Positions 8,349-16,752 of a stretch of 64,000 nucleotides of DNA are shown in pieces (within the stretch, counting starts at the first letter, position 1; each line of letters opens with the position of its first letter). The translations under genes were made by a program, and so were the position numbers. The DNA comes from UMGS1663 sp046964515 (GTDB taxonomy: Bacteria > Bacillota > Clostridia > TANB77 > CAG-508), in assembly GCA_046964515.1 (NCBI GenBank), contig JBKUYM010000002.1:124001-188000 (forward strand), in the 5' to 3' direction. A model generated the notes under the pieces. It saw only the letters and a list, made by a program, of their open reading frames with translations. It did not search any database and had not been told where the DNA came from.

Positions 8349-9974
8349 ATGCGAAATCAAAAGGGTATTACGTTAATTGTATTGGTGATTACGATTATTG
8401 TATTAATTATTTTAGCGGGTGTTAGTATCAATCTATTCGTAGGAGAGAATGGTATTATTACGAAAGCACAGCAAGGAAAAGAAATGAATGAACAAGCTAG
8501 TGCAAAAGAAAAATTAGAAATGAATTTAAGTGATTTACAAATTAGTAAATCTACAGATAAAAATTATAATAATCAAGCTTATATAGATAATTATTTACAA
8601 AAACAAGGGATGATTGTTAATGCAGATATTGTTTTAGTAGATCAATACCATTTTTTAATAGATAGGGAAAAATTAAGCATTGTACAAAGTTTGGGAAAGG
8701 GACAAGAAAGTCAGACGATAAAAGTAGAAGTAACATCTAGAATAGCAGCAGACTATACAAAAGCAATAGTAAGTATTGTAATACAAAATACAAATAGTTT
8801 GAAGAAAATACAAGTAAATGGAGAAAATGTAAGTATACCTGCTTTGATAGAAGGAAAATATAGTGTAGAAAAAGAAGTAAGTAATAATGGTGAAACCACG
8901 GTGTATGTAGTCGACGAAAAAGAAGAATATAAAGTAGCAAAAGTAAATATAGCAGGTGTTTCAGAAGATATACGTATTACAAATAAAGAGGAGTTACTTG
9001 CCTTTAGAGATAGAGTAAATCAAGGAGCTACTTATGAAGGAAGGACTATTACATTAACAACTGATATTGACTTACAAGGAAGTGAGTCTAATCAATGGAT
9101 ACCAATAGGAAAAGAAACCTTTAAAGGAACTTTCGATGGACAAAATCATCAAATTCACAATATGTATATTCATGAATTAAGTGAAGTACAAGGTTTTTTT
9201 GGAATCAATGATGGGACTATTAAAAATATACAAGTAGATGGAACGATGATTTGTGGAATAAATGCGGGAGGTATTGCTGCTAGAAATAATGCTAGGATAG
9301 AGAATTGTAAGAGTAAAGTTACGATTACCTCTACTGGCTATAATGTTGGGGGTATAGTAGGTTTTTCTTGGGTTAATTCTGTAACAGATACTTGTGCCAA
9401 TTTAGGAAATATAAAAGCAACAGGATATACAAGCGAACAAAGTCAAGAAACTTTTGTTGGTGGCATTGTAGGTTCCCATCATGCAACGGTAACAAACAGT
9501 TATAATACTGGAAACATAGAAGGAATTCGTTTAGCAGGTGGTATTGTGGGAGGATTATTGCAAGGAGAAATTCAAAACTGTTATAATACTGGAAATATAA
9601 AAACAAAAGATAAAGGGGCAGGAGGTATTTGTGGCTATATGCATTATTTTAGTGGTGCTACGCTAGGCTATACCAAAATAAATAATACGTATACCATTGG
9701 AAATGTCGAAGGTGTAGGTGCTATAGGAAATAGTATTGGTTATATTGTGCCAAAAGAAGGAGATACAAATTTTCCTCTATTAGAAGGAAATTATAATTAT
9801 TGTTTGATAAAAGAAGGAATAACAGCTATTGGTGGAACGAATACTTCTGATAAAGTAATTGTAGAGGAAAAGAGTAGTGAAGAATTGAAAAACATAGCAT
9901 TAACTTTGGGAAAGGGATTTAAAGCAGATATAAATAACCGTAATAACGGATATCCATTATTAGCATGGCAATAA
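8349..9974 (+). CDS. Pilin-like N-terminus fused to a GLUG-repeat beta-helix surface protein
   Basis: 541 aa, after AAAAGAGGAGAGAAAAT. Residues 4-30 are the class III prepilin-like motif KGITLIVLVITIIVLIILAG, with Val where type IV pilins have Glu5, followed by LFVGENGIITKAQ. Residues about 200-500 contain repeated GLUG-like units: GGIAARNNARIENC, GGIVGFS, GGIVGSHHATVTNSYNTGNI, GGIVGGLLQGEIQNCYNTGNI. The protein closes with NGYPLLAWQ, the usual end of such beta-helix domains. Family knowledge: GLUG repeats occur in surface adhesins and IgA-protease-like proteins. Likely an exported surface protein anchored or assembled through the pilin-like helix. It is monocistronic, with its own promoter and a terminator. 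Confidence 0.85.
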   Translation: MRNQKGITLIVLVITIIVLIILAGVSINLFVGENGIITKAQQGKEMNEQASAKEKLEMNLSDLQISKSTDKNYNNQAYIDNYLQKQGMIVNADIVLVDQYHFLIDREKLSIVQSLGKGQESQTIKVEVTSRIAADYTKAIVSIVIQNTNSLKKIQVNGENVSIPALIEGKYSVEKEVSNNGETTVYVVDEKEEYKVAKVNIAGVSEDIRITNKEELLAFRDRVNQGATYEGRTITLTTDIDLQGSESNQWIPIGKETFKGTFDGQNHQIHNMYIHELSEVQGFFGINDGTIKNIQVDGTMICGINAGGIAARNNARIENCKSKVTITSTGYNVGGIVGFSWVNSVTDTCANLGNIKATGYTSEQSQETFVGGIVGSHHATVTNSYNTGNIEGIRLAGGIVGGLLQGEIQNCYNTGNIKTKDKGAGGICGYMHYFSGATLGYTKINNTYTIGNVEGVGAIGNSIGYIVPKEGDTNFPLLEGNYNYCLIKEGITAIGGTNTSDKVIVEEKSSEELKNIALTLGKGFKADINNRNNGYPLLAWQ

Positions 9975-9987
9975 AACAAATGAAATA

Positions 9988-10022
9988 AAAAGATAAAACA
10001 AAAAAAGTTTTATCTTTTTTGT
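9988..10022 (+). terminator. Rho-independent terminator after the GLUG protein
   Basis: Stem AAAAGATAAAAC / GTTTTATCTTTT followed by a T tract. Confidence 0.8.
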
Positions 10023-10059
10023 TTGTAATAGAGCCATCTATAGAAATATTAGTAAAACA

Positions 10060-10088
10060 TTGAAATATCATAAAACAGATGATATAAT
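10060..10088 (+). promoter_or_regulatory. Sigma-A promoter of scpB
   Basis: TTGAAA (10060-10065), a 17-bp spacer and TATAAT (10083-10088). The TTG of the -35 box is in frame with scpB and can be mistaken for a start codon. Confidence 0.75.
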
Positions 10089-10119
10089 AGCAAGGTACAA
10101 AAAAATAGGAGAAATGACG

Positions 10120-10767
10120 ATGGAATTAGAAAAAGCAAAAGCAATTATAGAGGCAATACTATTTGCCTGTGGTAGAGAGGTCAATATTAAAGAGCTTATG
10201 TCGGCACTAGAATTAGGTAGTGAAGATATTTTTGCTATGATAGAAATGATGAAAGCGGAATATGAAAGAGAAAATAGGGGTATAGAAATTATTAAAGTAA
10301 ATGATAATTTTCAATTGATTACGAAGAAAGAATATTATGCTTATATTTATCCTATATTAGATAAAAGAAGTAAGCCTAATTTATCAAATGCTGCTTTAGA
10401 AACATTATCCATTATTGCCTATAATCCTAAAATGACAAGAGCAGAAATTGAAAGTATTCGTGGGGTTAATTCTGATGGTACAATTTATAAACTATTAGAA
10501 TATAACTTAATTGAAGAAGTTGGTAGAATGGATGCTCCCGGAAGACCTACTATGTATAGTGTAACACCAGAATTTCTACGTATGTTTGGATTTACTTCTT
10601 TAGAAGAATTACCAGAACTTCCAAGATATAAATTAGATGAAAACCAACAAATTGTAATTGATGATTTACTAGAAGAAAAAGAAGAAATACAACAAGAAGA
10701 GGCTAATCAGATAGAGGCTCCATCACCCGAAAGGGAAGACAAAGAAAGTTTAGAACAAGAAAATTAA
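10120..10767 (+). CDS. scpB: Segregation and condensation protein B
   Basis: 215 aa from the ATG at 10120, which has AGGAG (10107-10111) 8 nt upstream. A longer frame to 10060 runs through the promoter and is rejected. The sequence shows two winged-helix domains with AIIEAILFACGREVNIKEL, LSNAALETLSIIAYNPKMTRAEIESIRGVNSDGTIYKLLE and GRMDAPGRPTMYSVTPEFLRMFG, the family signature. ScpB binds ScpA and SMC to organise and segregate the chromosome. Its usual partner scpA is not adjacent: upstream lies the GLUG gene and downstream proS, 23 nt away, so scpB and proS probably share a transcript. The Glu-rich C-terminal tail (about 180-215) is non-conserved. Confidence 0.93.
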   Translation: MELEKAKAIIEAILFACGREVNIKELMSALELGSEDIFAMIEMMKAEYERENRGIEIIKVNDNFQLITKKEYYAYIYPILDKRSKPNLSNAALETLSIIAYNPKMTRAEIESIRGVNSDGTIYKLLEYNLIEEVGRMDAPGRPTMYSVTPEFLRMFGFTSLEELPELPRYKLDENQQIVIDDLLEEKEEIQQEEANQIEAPSPEREDKESLEQEN

Positions 10768-10790
10768 AAAAGAAGGAGACAAAGAAAGAT

Positions 10791-12230
10791 ATGGGTAATG
10801 AGAAAGATTTCGTAAAGGAAGTTACGAATATAGAAGAAGATTTTGCAAAATGGTATACGGATATTGTATTAAAAGCAGATTTAGCAGATTATACAGATAC
10901 GAAGGGATGTATTGCCATTAAGCCATATGGCTATGCTATATGGGAAAATATTCAAAAATATACAGATGAGAAATTTAAAAAAACAGGTGTTAAAAATGTA
11001 TATTTTCCAGTATTAATTCCAGAGAGTTTATTAAATAAAGAAAAGGATCATGTAGAAGGTTTTGCACCAGAAGTAGCTTGGGTTACCATTGGGGGACAAG
11101 AAAAATTAGATGAAAAATTATGTGTAAGACCAACTTCAGAAACCATGTTTTCTACATTATATGCTAAATGGCTTTCTTCTTGGAGAGATTTACCATTTGT
11201 ATATAATCAATGGTGTAATGTACTAAGATGGGAAAAGGAAACTAGACCATTTTTACGTTCTAGAGAATTTTTATGGCAAGAAGGGCATACGATTCACGAA
11301 ACAGCAAAAGAAGCAGAGGATAGAACTCTACAAATGTTAGATGTTTATGCAGATGTAATAGAAAATTTATTAGCTATTCCTGTTTTAAAAGGAAGAAAAA
11401 CAGAAAAGGAAAAATTTGCAGGAGCAGAAAATACCTATACAGTAGAGACACTAATGCATGATGGTAGGGCTTTGCAAGCTGGAACTTCCCACTATTTTGG
11501 TCAAAACTTTACAAAGCCATTTGGCATTACATTCCAAAATAGGGAAGGAAAAGAGGCATATCCGTATCAAACATCTTGGGGAATTAGTACTAGATTAATT
11601 GGTGCTGTTATCATGGCACATGGGGATAATAGAGGCTTAAAATTACCACCAAGAGTAGCGCCTATTCAAGCGGTTATTGTGCCAATTGCTATGCATAAAG
11701 AAGGTGTAAAAGAAAAAGCACAAGAGGTCTATGAGCAATTAATGGAAAATTATCGTATGGAAATAGATTTAAGAGAGCAAGTTTCACCTGGTTATAAATT
11801 TAATGATTGGGAATTAAGAGGTGTACCAATTAGAATTGAGTTAGGACCACGTGATATTGAAAACGGAAAATGTGTTTTAGTAAGAAGAGATACTTCAGAG
11901 AAAATAGAAGTGAATTTAGAAGAGCTTCCAAGCAAATTAGAAGAAGTTTTAGAATCTATTCAAATACATATGTTTGAGGAATGTAAACAAAGAGTGCTTG
12001 ATAAAACAACAATTGCTAAAAATATGGACGAATTTATTAAAAATATAAATGAAAATCAAGGTTATGTAAAAACAATGTGGTGTGGTGATGTAACTTGTGA
12101 AGAAAAAATTAAAGAATTAACAGGTGCACATTCTAGATGTATACCATTTACACAAGAAAAAGTAGGAGATACTTGTGTATGTTGTGGAAAAAAAGCAGAT
12201 ACAATGGTTATCTGGGGAAGACAATATTAA
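10791..12230 (+). CDS. proS: Prolyl-tRNA synthetase, archaeal/eukaryotic type
   Basis: 479 aa; AGAAGGAGA precedes ATG. Class II synthetase motifs are visible: YFPVLIPESLL, RPTSETMFSTLYAKW, the motif-2 region RWEKETRPFLRSREFLWQEGHT, and motif 3 in GAVIMAHGDNRGLKLPPRVAP. The anticodon-binding domain follows (about 285-385). The C-terminal zinc-like domain has CGDVTCEEKI and CVCCGKKADTM, and the enzyme ends in the conserved Tyr. The length matches the short ProS type 3 found in archaea, eukaryotes and many clostridia, which lacks the INS editing domain of the long bacterial form. It attaches proline to tRNA(Pro). It is probably co-transcribed with scpB. Confidence 0.96.
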   Translation: MGNEKDFVKEVTNIEEDFAKWYTDIVLKADLADYTDTKGCIAIKPYGYAIWENIQKYTDEKFKKTGVKNVYFPVLIPESLLNKEKDHVEGFAPEVAWVTIGGQEKLDEKLCVRPTSETMFSTLYAKWLSSWRDLPFVYNQWCNVLRWEKETRPFLRSREFLWQEGHTIHETAKEAEDRTLQMLDVYADVIENLLAIPVLKGRKTEKEKFAGAENTYTVETLMHDGRALQAGTSHYFGQNFTKPFGITFQNREGKEAYPYQTSWGISTRLIGAVIMAHGDNRGLKLPPRVAPIQAVIVPIAMHKEGVKEKAQEVYEQLMENYRMEIDLREQVSPGYKFNDWELRGVPIRIELGPRDIENGKCVLVRRDTSEKIEVNLEELPSKLEEVLESIQIHMFEECKQRVLDKTTIAKNMDEFIKNINENQGYVKTMWCGDVTCEEKIKELTGAHSRCIPFTQEKVGDTCVCCGKKADTMVIWGRQY

Positions 12231-12240
12231 TTGTAAAAAG

Positions 12241-12268
12241 AAAAAAGTGGGATTTCCCACTTTTTCTT
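12241..12268. terminator. Terminator between proS and DUF4364 gene
   Basis: Stem AAAAAGTGGGA / TCCCACTTTTT with flanking A and T tracts; can work in both directions. Confidence 0.85.
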
Positions 12269-12282
12269 TCTGTTTAATAAAA

Positions 12283-12858
12283 TTAGTCTGCTTTTTTACT
12301 ATCTTCGGTAGAAGAGAGGCTTTCACCATTTCTAGTTAAGATAGTTAAAATTTGTGGATACATTTCTTCTGCATAATGTTTCCAATTATTCACAATATCT
12401 TTGGCTTGTTCTCCAGAACCTGCAAAAGTTTTTACTTCAAAAATGGTATCATTATGATCGATAATTTTACAAGTAACAGTATAATCATTTTCACTACGAG
12501 GTATGTATTCAGCGATTACAGAATGTTCATTTTCAAAGGTTTCTAATTCATTTTTAAAGTTACTATCCACTCTTAATTTAATAATGCCAGGCAAAATATC
12601 TTGTGTTAAAGATAGTGTTTCTTTTCCAAAATTAGTAATTTCATAAAAACTATGCTCATCTTTATGATAATTAATAATATATCCATTTTCTAATAAATCT
12701 AATAAAAATTGTTGAAAATAGAAATAATTCATATCGGTTACTGCTAAAACCAAATTTAATAAAGCATCATTAGAAATAGGTTTACCGATTTTGTTTAAAA
12801 TGTATAAAATAAGTACTTTGTTTTCTGCTAAGGTTTCATCATCAGATGTTAACTTCAA
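12283..12858 (-). CDS. DUF4364 family protein (PadR-like winged helix)
   Basis: 191 aa, convergent with proS. The N-terminal part (about 10-95) reads as a winged helix: NKVLILYILNKIGKPISNDAL, then MNYFYFQQFLLDLLENGYI and YEITNFGKETL. The C-terminal half is a beta-rich domain with TFEVKTFAGSGEQAKDIVNNW-like sequence. This order is typical of the DUF4364 family, widespread in Clostridia and described as PadR-like. The function is unproven; DNA binding is inferred from the fold. It is a single gene with no operon partners. Confidence 0.85.
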   Translation of the reverse strand: MKLTSDDETLAENKVLILYILNKIGKPISNDALLNLVLAVTDMNYFYFQQFLLDLLENGYIINYHKDEHSFYEITNFGKETLSLTQDILPGIIKLRVDSNFKNELETFENEHSVIAEYIPRSENDYTVTCKIIDHNDTIFEVKTFAGSGEQAKDIVNNWKHYAEEMYPQILTILTRNGESLSSTEDSKKAD

Positions 12859-12987
12859 TTTTAATCACTCCTATTTTTTTTATAGCCAGATTATAGCATA
12901 TTTTTTTATAAAATACTATGCTTTTTATCATTTTAATGATATAATTTCACTAAAATAAATGTAAAATAGGCATATAAGGGGAGGAAA

Positions 12988-13680
12988 ATGACTAATTTTT
13001 ATGAAATATTAGAAGTAAGCCAAAATGCTTCTAAAGAAGTAATTGAAAAAGCATACCGTGTACTAGTTAAAAAATATCACCCAGATTTACAAAAGCCAGA
13101 AGATAAGGTAGCGGCAGAAGAAAAAATGAAACAGATTAATGATGCATATGATACCTTAATGGATGAAGAAAAAAGGAATGCCTATGATGAAGAGTTAAAA
13201 ATGCAAAGGAAAAGACAACTACAAGAGCAAGAACAGCAGTGGAGAGAAAAACAAGATAGAGTGCAGACACAAGAAAGTAACATAGAGCGTGTATATAAGC
13301 AAGAGACAAATGGTGAGCCAATACCGCTTACAAAAGAACAAATCAAATGGCAAGAAAAGACAAGAAGACAAGCTGCTAAAGAGATAAATAAAGAAATTCA
13401 AAATGCCTATGCAAAAGCATATAATGATTATTGGAGGAGTAGAGGATATCGTGTAAAAGAGCCCTGGACATGGAAAAGGGTAGGGGATCTTTTTAAAGTA
13501 TTAGCCATTATAATCATTATAATGGTGGCTATTTGGTTCTTTCCACCTACACATGATTGGTTAATGCAATTTTATGAACAAAATATAATTGTTCAAACCA
13601 TTGTCAATGTAGTTATAGGGATTGTAAAGGCAATTGGCAATGGTATTTATACCTTTTTTACGAACTTACCTAAGTTTTAA
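12988..13680 (+). CDS. J-domain protein with C-terminal membrane segments
   Basis: 230 aa, starting after AAGGGGAGG. Residues 1-68 are a J domain with the HPD tripeptide at 31-33 and the closing YDTLMDEEKRNAYDEEL helix. A long Gln/Glu/Lys/Arg coiled segment (about 70-145) follows, then two hydrophobic helices at about 165-185 and 200-222. There is no Gly/Phe region or zinc domain, so this is not housekeeping DnaJ. Family knowledge: J domains stimulate DnaK ATPase. Here the C-terminus probably tethers the J domain to the membrane with the coiled segment in the cytosol. The substrate is unknown. A TATAAT-like -10 box lies at about 12939-12944. Confidence 0.88.
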   Translation: MTNFYEILEVSQNASKEVIEKAYRVLVKKYHPDLQKPEDKVAAEEKMKQINDAYDTLMDEEKRNAYDEELKMQRKRQLQEQEQQWREKQDRVQTQESNIERVYKQETNGEPIPLTKEQIKWQEKTRRQAAKEINKEIQNAYAKAYNDYWRSRGYRVKEPWTWKRVGDLFKVLAIIIIIMVAIWFFPPTHDWLMQFYEQNIIVQTIVNVVIGIVKAIGNGIYTFFTNLPKF

Positions 13681-13750
13681 TTTAGGGTAAGAAGTATAAT
13701 TCTAAGATATATAGTCTATAATCTATATATAAATTAAAAGAAAAAGGAGA

Positions 13751-14836
13751 GTGCAAAAGATGGACAGAAAAGTAAAAGTTGTACAATGGGGTACTGGTAA
13801 AATGGCAGTATACACCATGCGTTATGTATTTGAAAAGGGAGCAGAAGTTGTTGGAGCTGTAGATGTAAATCCTGCTGTTATTGGAAAAGATATTGCAGAG
13901 GTTATGGGAGGAGAAAAAAGAGGTATTACGATTGTAAATGTAGAAGAGGCAGAAAATATGTTACAACAAGTAAAACCAGATATCGTTATTGTTGAGACAA
14001 TGAGTTTATTTAAAGATGTAGAAGATGCTTTATATTTATGTGCTAAATTAGGAATTAATGCAATTACTACTTGTGAAGAAGCTTTTTATCCAGCAAATTC
14101 TAATCCAGTAGCTACCAAAAAAATAGATGAACTTGCTAAACAAAATGGATGTACGATTACAGGAAGTGGTTATCAAGATGTTTATTGGGGAGAATTAATT
14201 TCTGCAATAGCAGGTTCTACACATAAAATCACGAAAATAACAGGAAGTTCTAGTTATAATGTAGAAGATTATGGAATTGCTTTAGCTAATGCACATGGTT
14301 CTGGATTAACTTTAGATGAATTTGATAAACAAGTAGCTTCTGTTGATAGAATTTCTGATGAAGAAAGACACGCTATTATTGAAAAAGGAGAATATTTACC
14401 ATCTTATATGTGGAATGTTAATGGATGGTTATGTTCTAAGTTAGGATTGACTGTAACATCACAGACACAAAAAACAGTACCACAAACTTATAGAGAAGAT
14501 ATCTATTCTACTACTTTAGGAATGACTGTAAAAGCGGGAGATGCAACTGGTATGAGTGCAGTAGTTACCACCCAAACTGCAGAAGGAATTACGATTGAAT
14601 CACAGTGTATAGGAAAAGTATACTCTAAAGAAGATTTTGATAAAAATGAATGGACCATTGAAGGAGAACCAAATACAACCATTGTGGTATCTAGACCTTC
14701 TACAGTAGAATTAACTTGTGCTACAATCGTTAATAGAATTCCAGATGTTATCAATGGAGAAGCAGGATATGTTTCTACAGATAAGTTAGCAGAATTGAAA
14801 TATAGAACAAAACCTTTAAATGAATATGTGAAATAA
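13751..14836 (+). CDS. DapB-like NAD(P)-dependent dehydrogenase (2,4-diaminopentanoate dehydrogenase-like)
   Basis: 361 aa, after AAAAGGAGAGTGCAAAAG. The N-terminal Rossmann fold starts at residue 4 with KVKVVQWGTGKMAVY, followed by GAEVVGAVDVNPAVIGKDI. A catalytic domain follows with GSGYQDVYWGELISAIAGS and a beta-rich C-terminus. It is longer than DapB (about 250-270 aa) and resembles the DapB-like dehydrogenases annotated in amino-acid-fermenting clostridia, including 2,4-diaminopentanoate dehydrogenase of ornithine fermentation. The other ornithine-pathway genes are not nearby, so the exact substrate is uncertain. It is a monocistronic gene ended by a strong terminator. Confidence 0.7.
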   Translation: MQKMDRKVKVVQWGTGKMAVYTMRYVFEKGAEVVGAVDVNPAVIGKDIAEVMGGEKRGITIVNVEEAENMLQQVKPDIVIVETMSLFKDVEDALYLCAKLGINAITTCEEAFYPANSNPVATKKIDELAKQNGCTITGSGYQDVYWGELISAIAGSTHKITKITGSSSYNVEDYGIALANAHGSGLTLDEFDKQVASVDRISDEERHAIIEKGEYLPSYMWNVNGWLCSKLGLTVTSQTQKTVPQTYREDIYSTTLGMTVKAGDATGMSAVVTTQTAEGITIESQCIGKVYSKEDFDKNEWTIEGEPNTTIVVSRPSTVELTCATIVNRIPDVINGEAGYVSTDKLAELKYRTKPLNEYVK

Positions 14837-14843
14837 AAAAAGC

Positions 14844-14880
14844 AAGACCGCCAGTTTTTTTAATAGACTGGAGGTCTTTT
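14844..14880 (+). terminator. Terminator after the DapB-like gene
   Basis: Stem AAGACC.CCAGT / ACTGG.GGTCTT with a T-rich loop, followed by TTTT. It sits 5 bp before the stop of the small gene on the minus strand and may serve both. Confidence 0.75.
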
Positions 14881-14884
14881 GTTG

Positions 14885-15055
14885 CTAACAAGACTTAAGC
14901 TCTTCCTGACGTTTTTTGCAGTACGCAATATTGCGTTGCTGTATTGCAAAGTATTCCTGTTCAATAGGGTTGCTAGGACTTGCGTCCTTAGCATAGTTGG
15001 GACCATGTTTAGATAAATAACGGTACCAAGCATTGTTGTCAGGTTGTTTCTGCAT
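14885..15055 (-). CDS. Small hydrophilic protein of unknown function
   Basis: 56 aa, with a strong AAAGGAGGTACATACCC before ATG (15053-15055). The protein begins MQKQPDNNAWYRYLSKHG and ends RQEELKSC. It contains several Asn, Tyr and Lys residues, two Cys near the C-terminus, and no hydrophobic segment. Base and codon use differ from neighbours (GCG, CGC, GAC, TAC appear repeatedly), hinting at an origin outside the local gene set. No family recognised. Confidence 0.6.
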   Translation of the reverse strand: MQKQPDNNAWYRYLSKHGPNYAKDASPSNPIEQEYFAIQQRNIAYCKKRQEELKSC

Positions 15056-15144
15056 GGGTATGTACCTCCTTTGTAAGTAATATCCATATTTTACCAGTTA
15101 CATGAACGAAATTCAAGAAAAATCGTTCGTCAAATGATAAGCAA

Positions 15145-15184
15145 AACACCTAATATTCAACATATTTTGAACATTAGGTGTTTC
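15145..15184. terminator. Strong symmetric hairpin, terminator-like
   Basis: Arms AAACACCTAAT and ATTAGGTGTTT with an additional TTCAA/TTGAA inner pairing, followed by TCTTTC rather than a pure T run. It lies in a 300-bp stretch (15056-15350) where no convincing gene is seen; the short plus-strand frame there has no ribosome binding site. Confidence 0.5.
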
Positions 15185-15350
15185 TTTCGACAAAAATATT
15201 ACAGATTTTCAAAAACACTATTTAAAGAATATAGTAGAAGAAATATATGGGGTATCATTACAAACATAAGAATAGGTTGTAAAGACAAAATTCTTATGTT
15301 ACAATTATTAGAAAACGAACTATGTGTGAGATTATAAGGATGAAAAAATA

Positions 15351-15484
15351 ATGGGAAAAACATTAGAGAAAATAAAAGATGAAAATAAAATACTAATTAT
15401 GTTAGCCTTTTTATGATATTTCAATTATTACTTAGCTATCTATTAATATATATGAGAAAAAGTGAGGAGAAAAATAAAAGATGA
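15351..15484 (+). pseudogene. Possible small single-span membrane protein with a T-tract frameshift
   Basis: ATG at 15351 follows AAGGATGAAAAAATA. The first 21 codons end at TGA after a run of five T's at about 15408-15412. One extra T there would continue in the frame encoding MIFQLLLSYLLIYMRKSEEK and stop at 15482-15484, overlapping the start of the PHP gene as ATGA. The predicted product is about 44 aa with one membrane helix. The ATGA overlap and hydrophobic continuity support a real, shifted gene. The evidence is thin, and chance remains possible. Confidence 0.35.
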
Positions 15485-16164
15485 AAACAATATATAAGAC
15501 AGAATTACATTGCCATACAAAGGAGTCCAGTTCTTGTGCAAAAGTAGAAGCTAACAGACTAGTTCAGCTTTATCAAAAAGCAGGTTATCAAACTATCGTC
15601 ATTACAGACCATTGTAGTAAGTCTAAAATGGAATGTTTTAAAAATGTTTCATGGAAAGAGAAAGTAGAATATATATTACAAGGTTATAAACAAGCAGAAT
15701 TAGAGGCAAGAAAGGTAGGAATGACGGTTTTACTAGGCTGTGAAATTACGTTAACAATCACAGATAGTGATTATTTGGTGTGGGGGATAGAAGAAAATTT
15801 TTTACAAGAGCATGAAAAGATTTATGATTATACTTTAGCAAACTTACATAGACTCTGTGAGGAAAAAGGCTATCTCTTAGTACAAGCCCATCCTTTTCGA
15901 GATGAAATAGAGTTGGCACCTTTAGAAGAGATTGACGGAATAGAAGTATTTAATGGATGCCATGATGAAATTTCTAGAAATGAGAAAGCGTGGGATTATG
16001 GAAGAAAAACAAATAAAATTCTAACTTCTGGTTCTGACTTTCATGCAGAAGCAGATTTAGCAAGAGGGGGAATTATAACAAGAGAGCCGATACAAAATAA
16101 TACACAATTGTTGAAAATTTTAAAAGAAGAAAAGTTTGAAAGGATTGTAGATGGAGAAATATAA
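15481..16164 (+). CDS. PHP-domain metal-dependent phosphoesterase
   Basis: 227 aa. The PHP signature begins at LHCHTKESSSCA (His10, His12), followed by VITDHCSKSKM, a GCEITL metal-ligand motif, LVQAHPFRD and the closing SGSDFHAEADL. These provide the His/Asp/Glu ligands for a di- or trinuclear metal site as in the PHP family (histidinol phosphatase, PolX, YciV-like nucleases). The short form without extra domains suggests a stand-alone phosphoesterase with unknown substrate. It overlaps the next gene by 14 nt, so the PHP, two GNAT and trmB genes form one operon. Confidence 0.9.
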   Translation: MKTIYKTELHCHTKESSSCAKVEANRLVQLYQKAGYQTIVITDHCSKSKMECFKNVSWKEKVEYILQGYKQAELEARKVGMTVLLGCEITLTITDSDYLVWGIEENFLQEHEKIYDYTLANLHRLCEEKGYLLVQAHPFRDEIELAPLEEIDGIEVFNGCHDEISRNEKAWDYGRKTNKILTSGSDFHAEADLARGGIITREPIQNNTQLLKILKEEKFERIVDGEI

Positions 16165-16735
16165 AATAGCAAATAAATTAGACTTAAAAGATTTTAAGAA
16201 AATGGAGCAAATAGAACATAACTATTTTCCAAATGAAAATGTTACAGTAGCAGAAGAAGTTTATAAATGGTATCTAAAAAATCCAGATACTTGTTTTGCT
16301 ATTTTAAATGAAACAGATGAAGTGATTGCAAGTTGTAATCTATTACCGTTGAAGCCAATGGTGATAGAAAAAATAATGAAAGAACAATTAGATGAAGCGA
16401 CTATTACAGATAAACAAATAGAGGTGTATGAAGAAGGAAAAGTTTACGACTTATATTTATCAGCCATATCGATTGATCCTGCTTATAGAAACCAAATAAG
16501 TATTTTAAAATTGCTTATAAAGAAAGTAGTAGCATTTTTTGTAAAATTAGAAGAGCAAAATATCACAATTCGTCAAATAATGGCAGAAGCTTCTACGAAA
16601 CAGGGAGAAAATATCTGTAAAAAACTTTTAAAGATGGTATGTCAAAAAGAATTACCCAATGGAACAAAATTTTATGTAATACAACAAATCGATAAAGAAG
16701 AAATTTTAGAACAGATGAAAAGAATCATTCATTAA
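16151..16735 (+). CDS. GNAT-like protein of unknown substrate
   Basis: 194 aa, starting inside the end of the PHP gene. The fold reads as GNAT: an N-terminal helix pair, CFAILNETDEVIASCNLLPL as the strand 2-3 hairpin, LYLSAISIDPAYRNQ as the strand-4 motif, and SILKLLIKKVVAFF as the following helix. The classic acetyl-CoA pyrophosphate loop (R/Q-x-x-G-x-G/A) is degraded to RNQISI, so activity is uncertain. It sits next to a canonical GNAT gene and may be a diverged paralogue. Confidence 0.65.
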   Translation: MEKYKIANKLDLKDFKKMEQIEHNYFPNENVTVAEEVYKWYLKNPDTCFAILNETDEVIASCNLLPLKPMVIEKIMKEQLDEATITDKQIEVYEEGKVYDLYLSAISIDPAYRNQISILKLLIKKVVAFFVKLEEQNITIRQIMAEASTKQGENICKKLLKMVCQKELPNGTKFYVIQQIDKEEILEQMKRIIH

Positions 16736-16752
16736 AAGATGGGGGAAAATAT

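Noticed and set aside
10060..10119. Upstream TTG start for scpB
   Set aside because: The TTG is the -35 box of a perfect promoter, and the downstream ATG has a proper ribosome binding site.
14860..15087. 75-codon minus-strand frame overlapping the 56-aa gene
   Set aside because: It lacks a ribosome binding site, whereas the 56-aa frame in the same DNA has an excellent one and reads through sensibly.
15134..15337. 67-codon plus-strand frame
   Set aside because: It starts within a strong hairpin, has no ribosome binding site and no recognisable sequence character.
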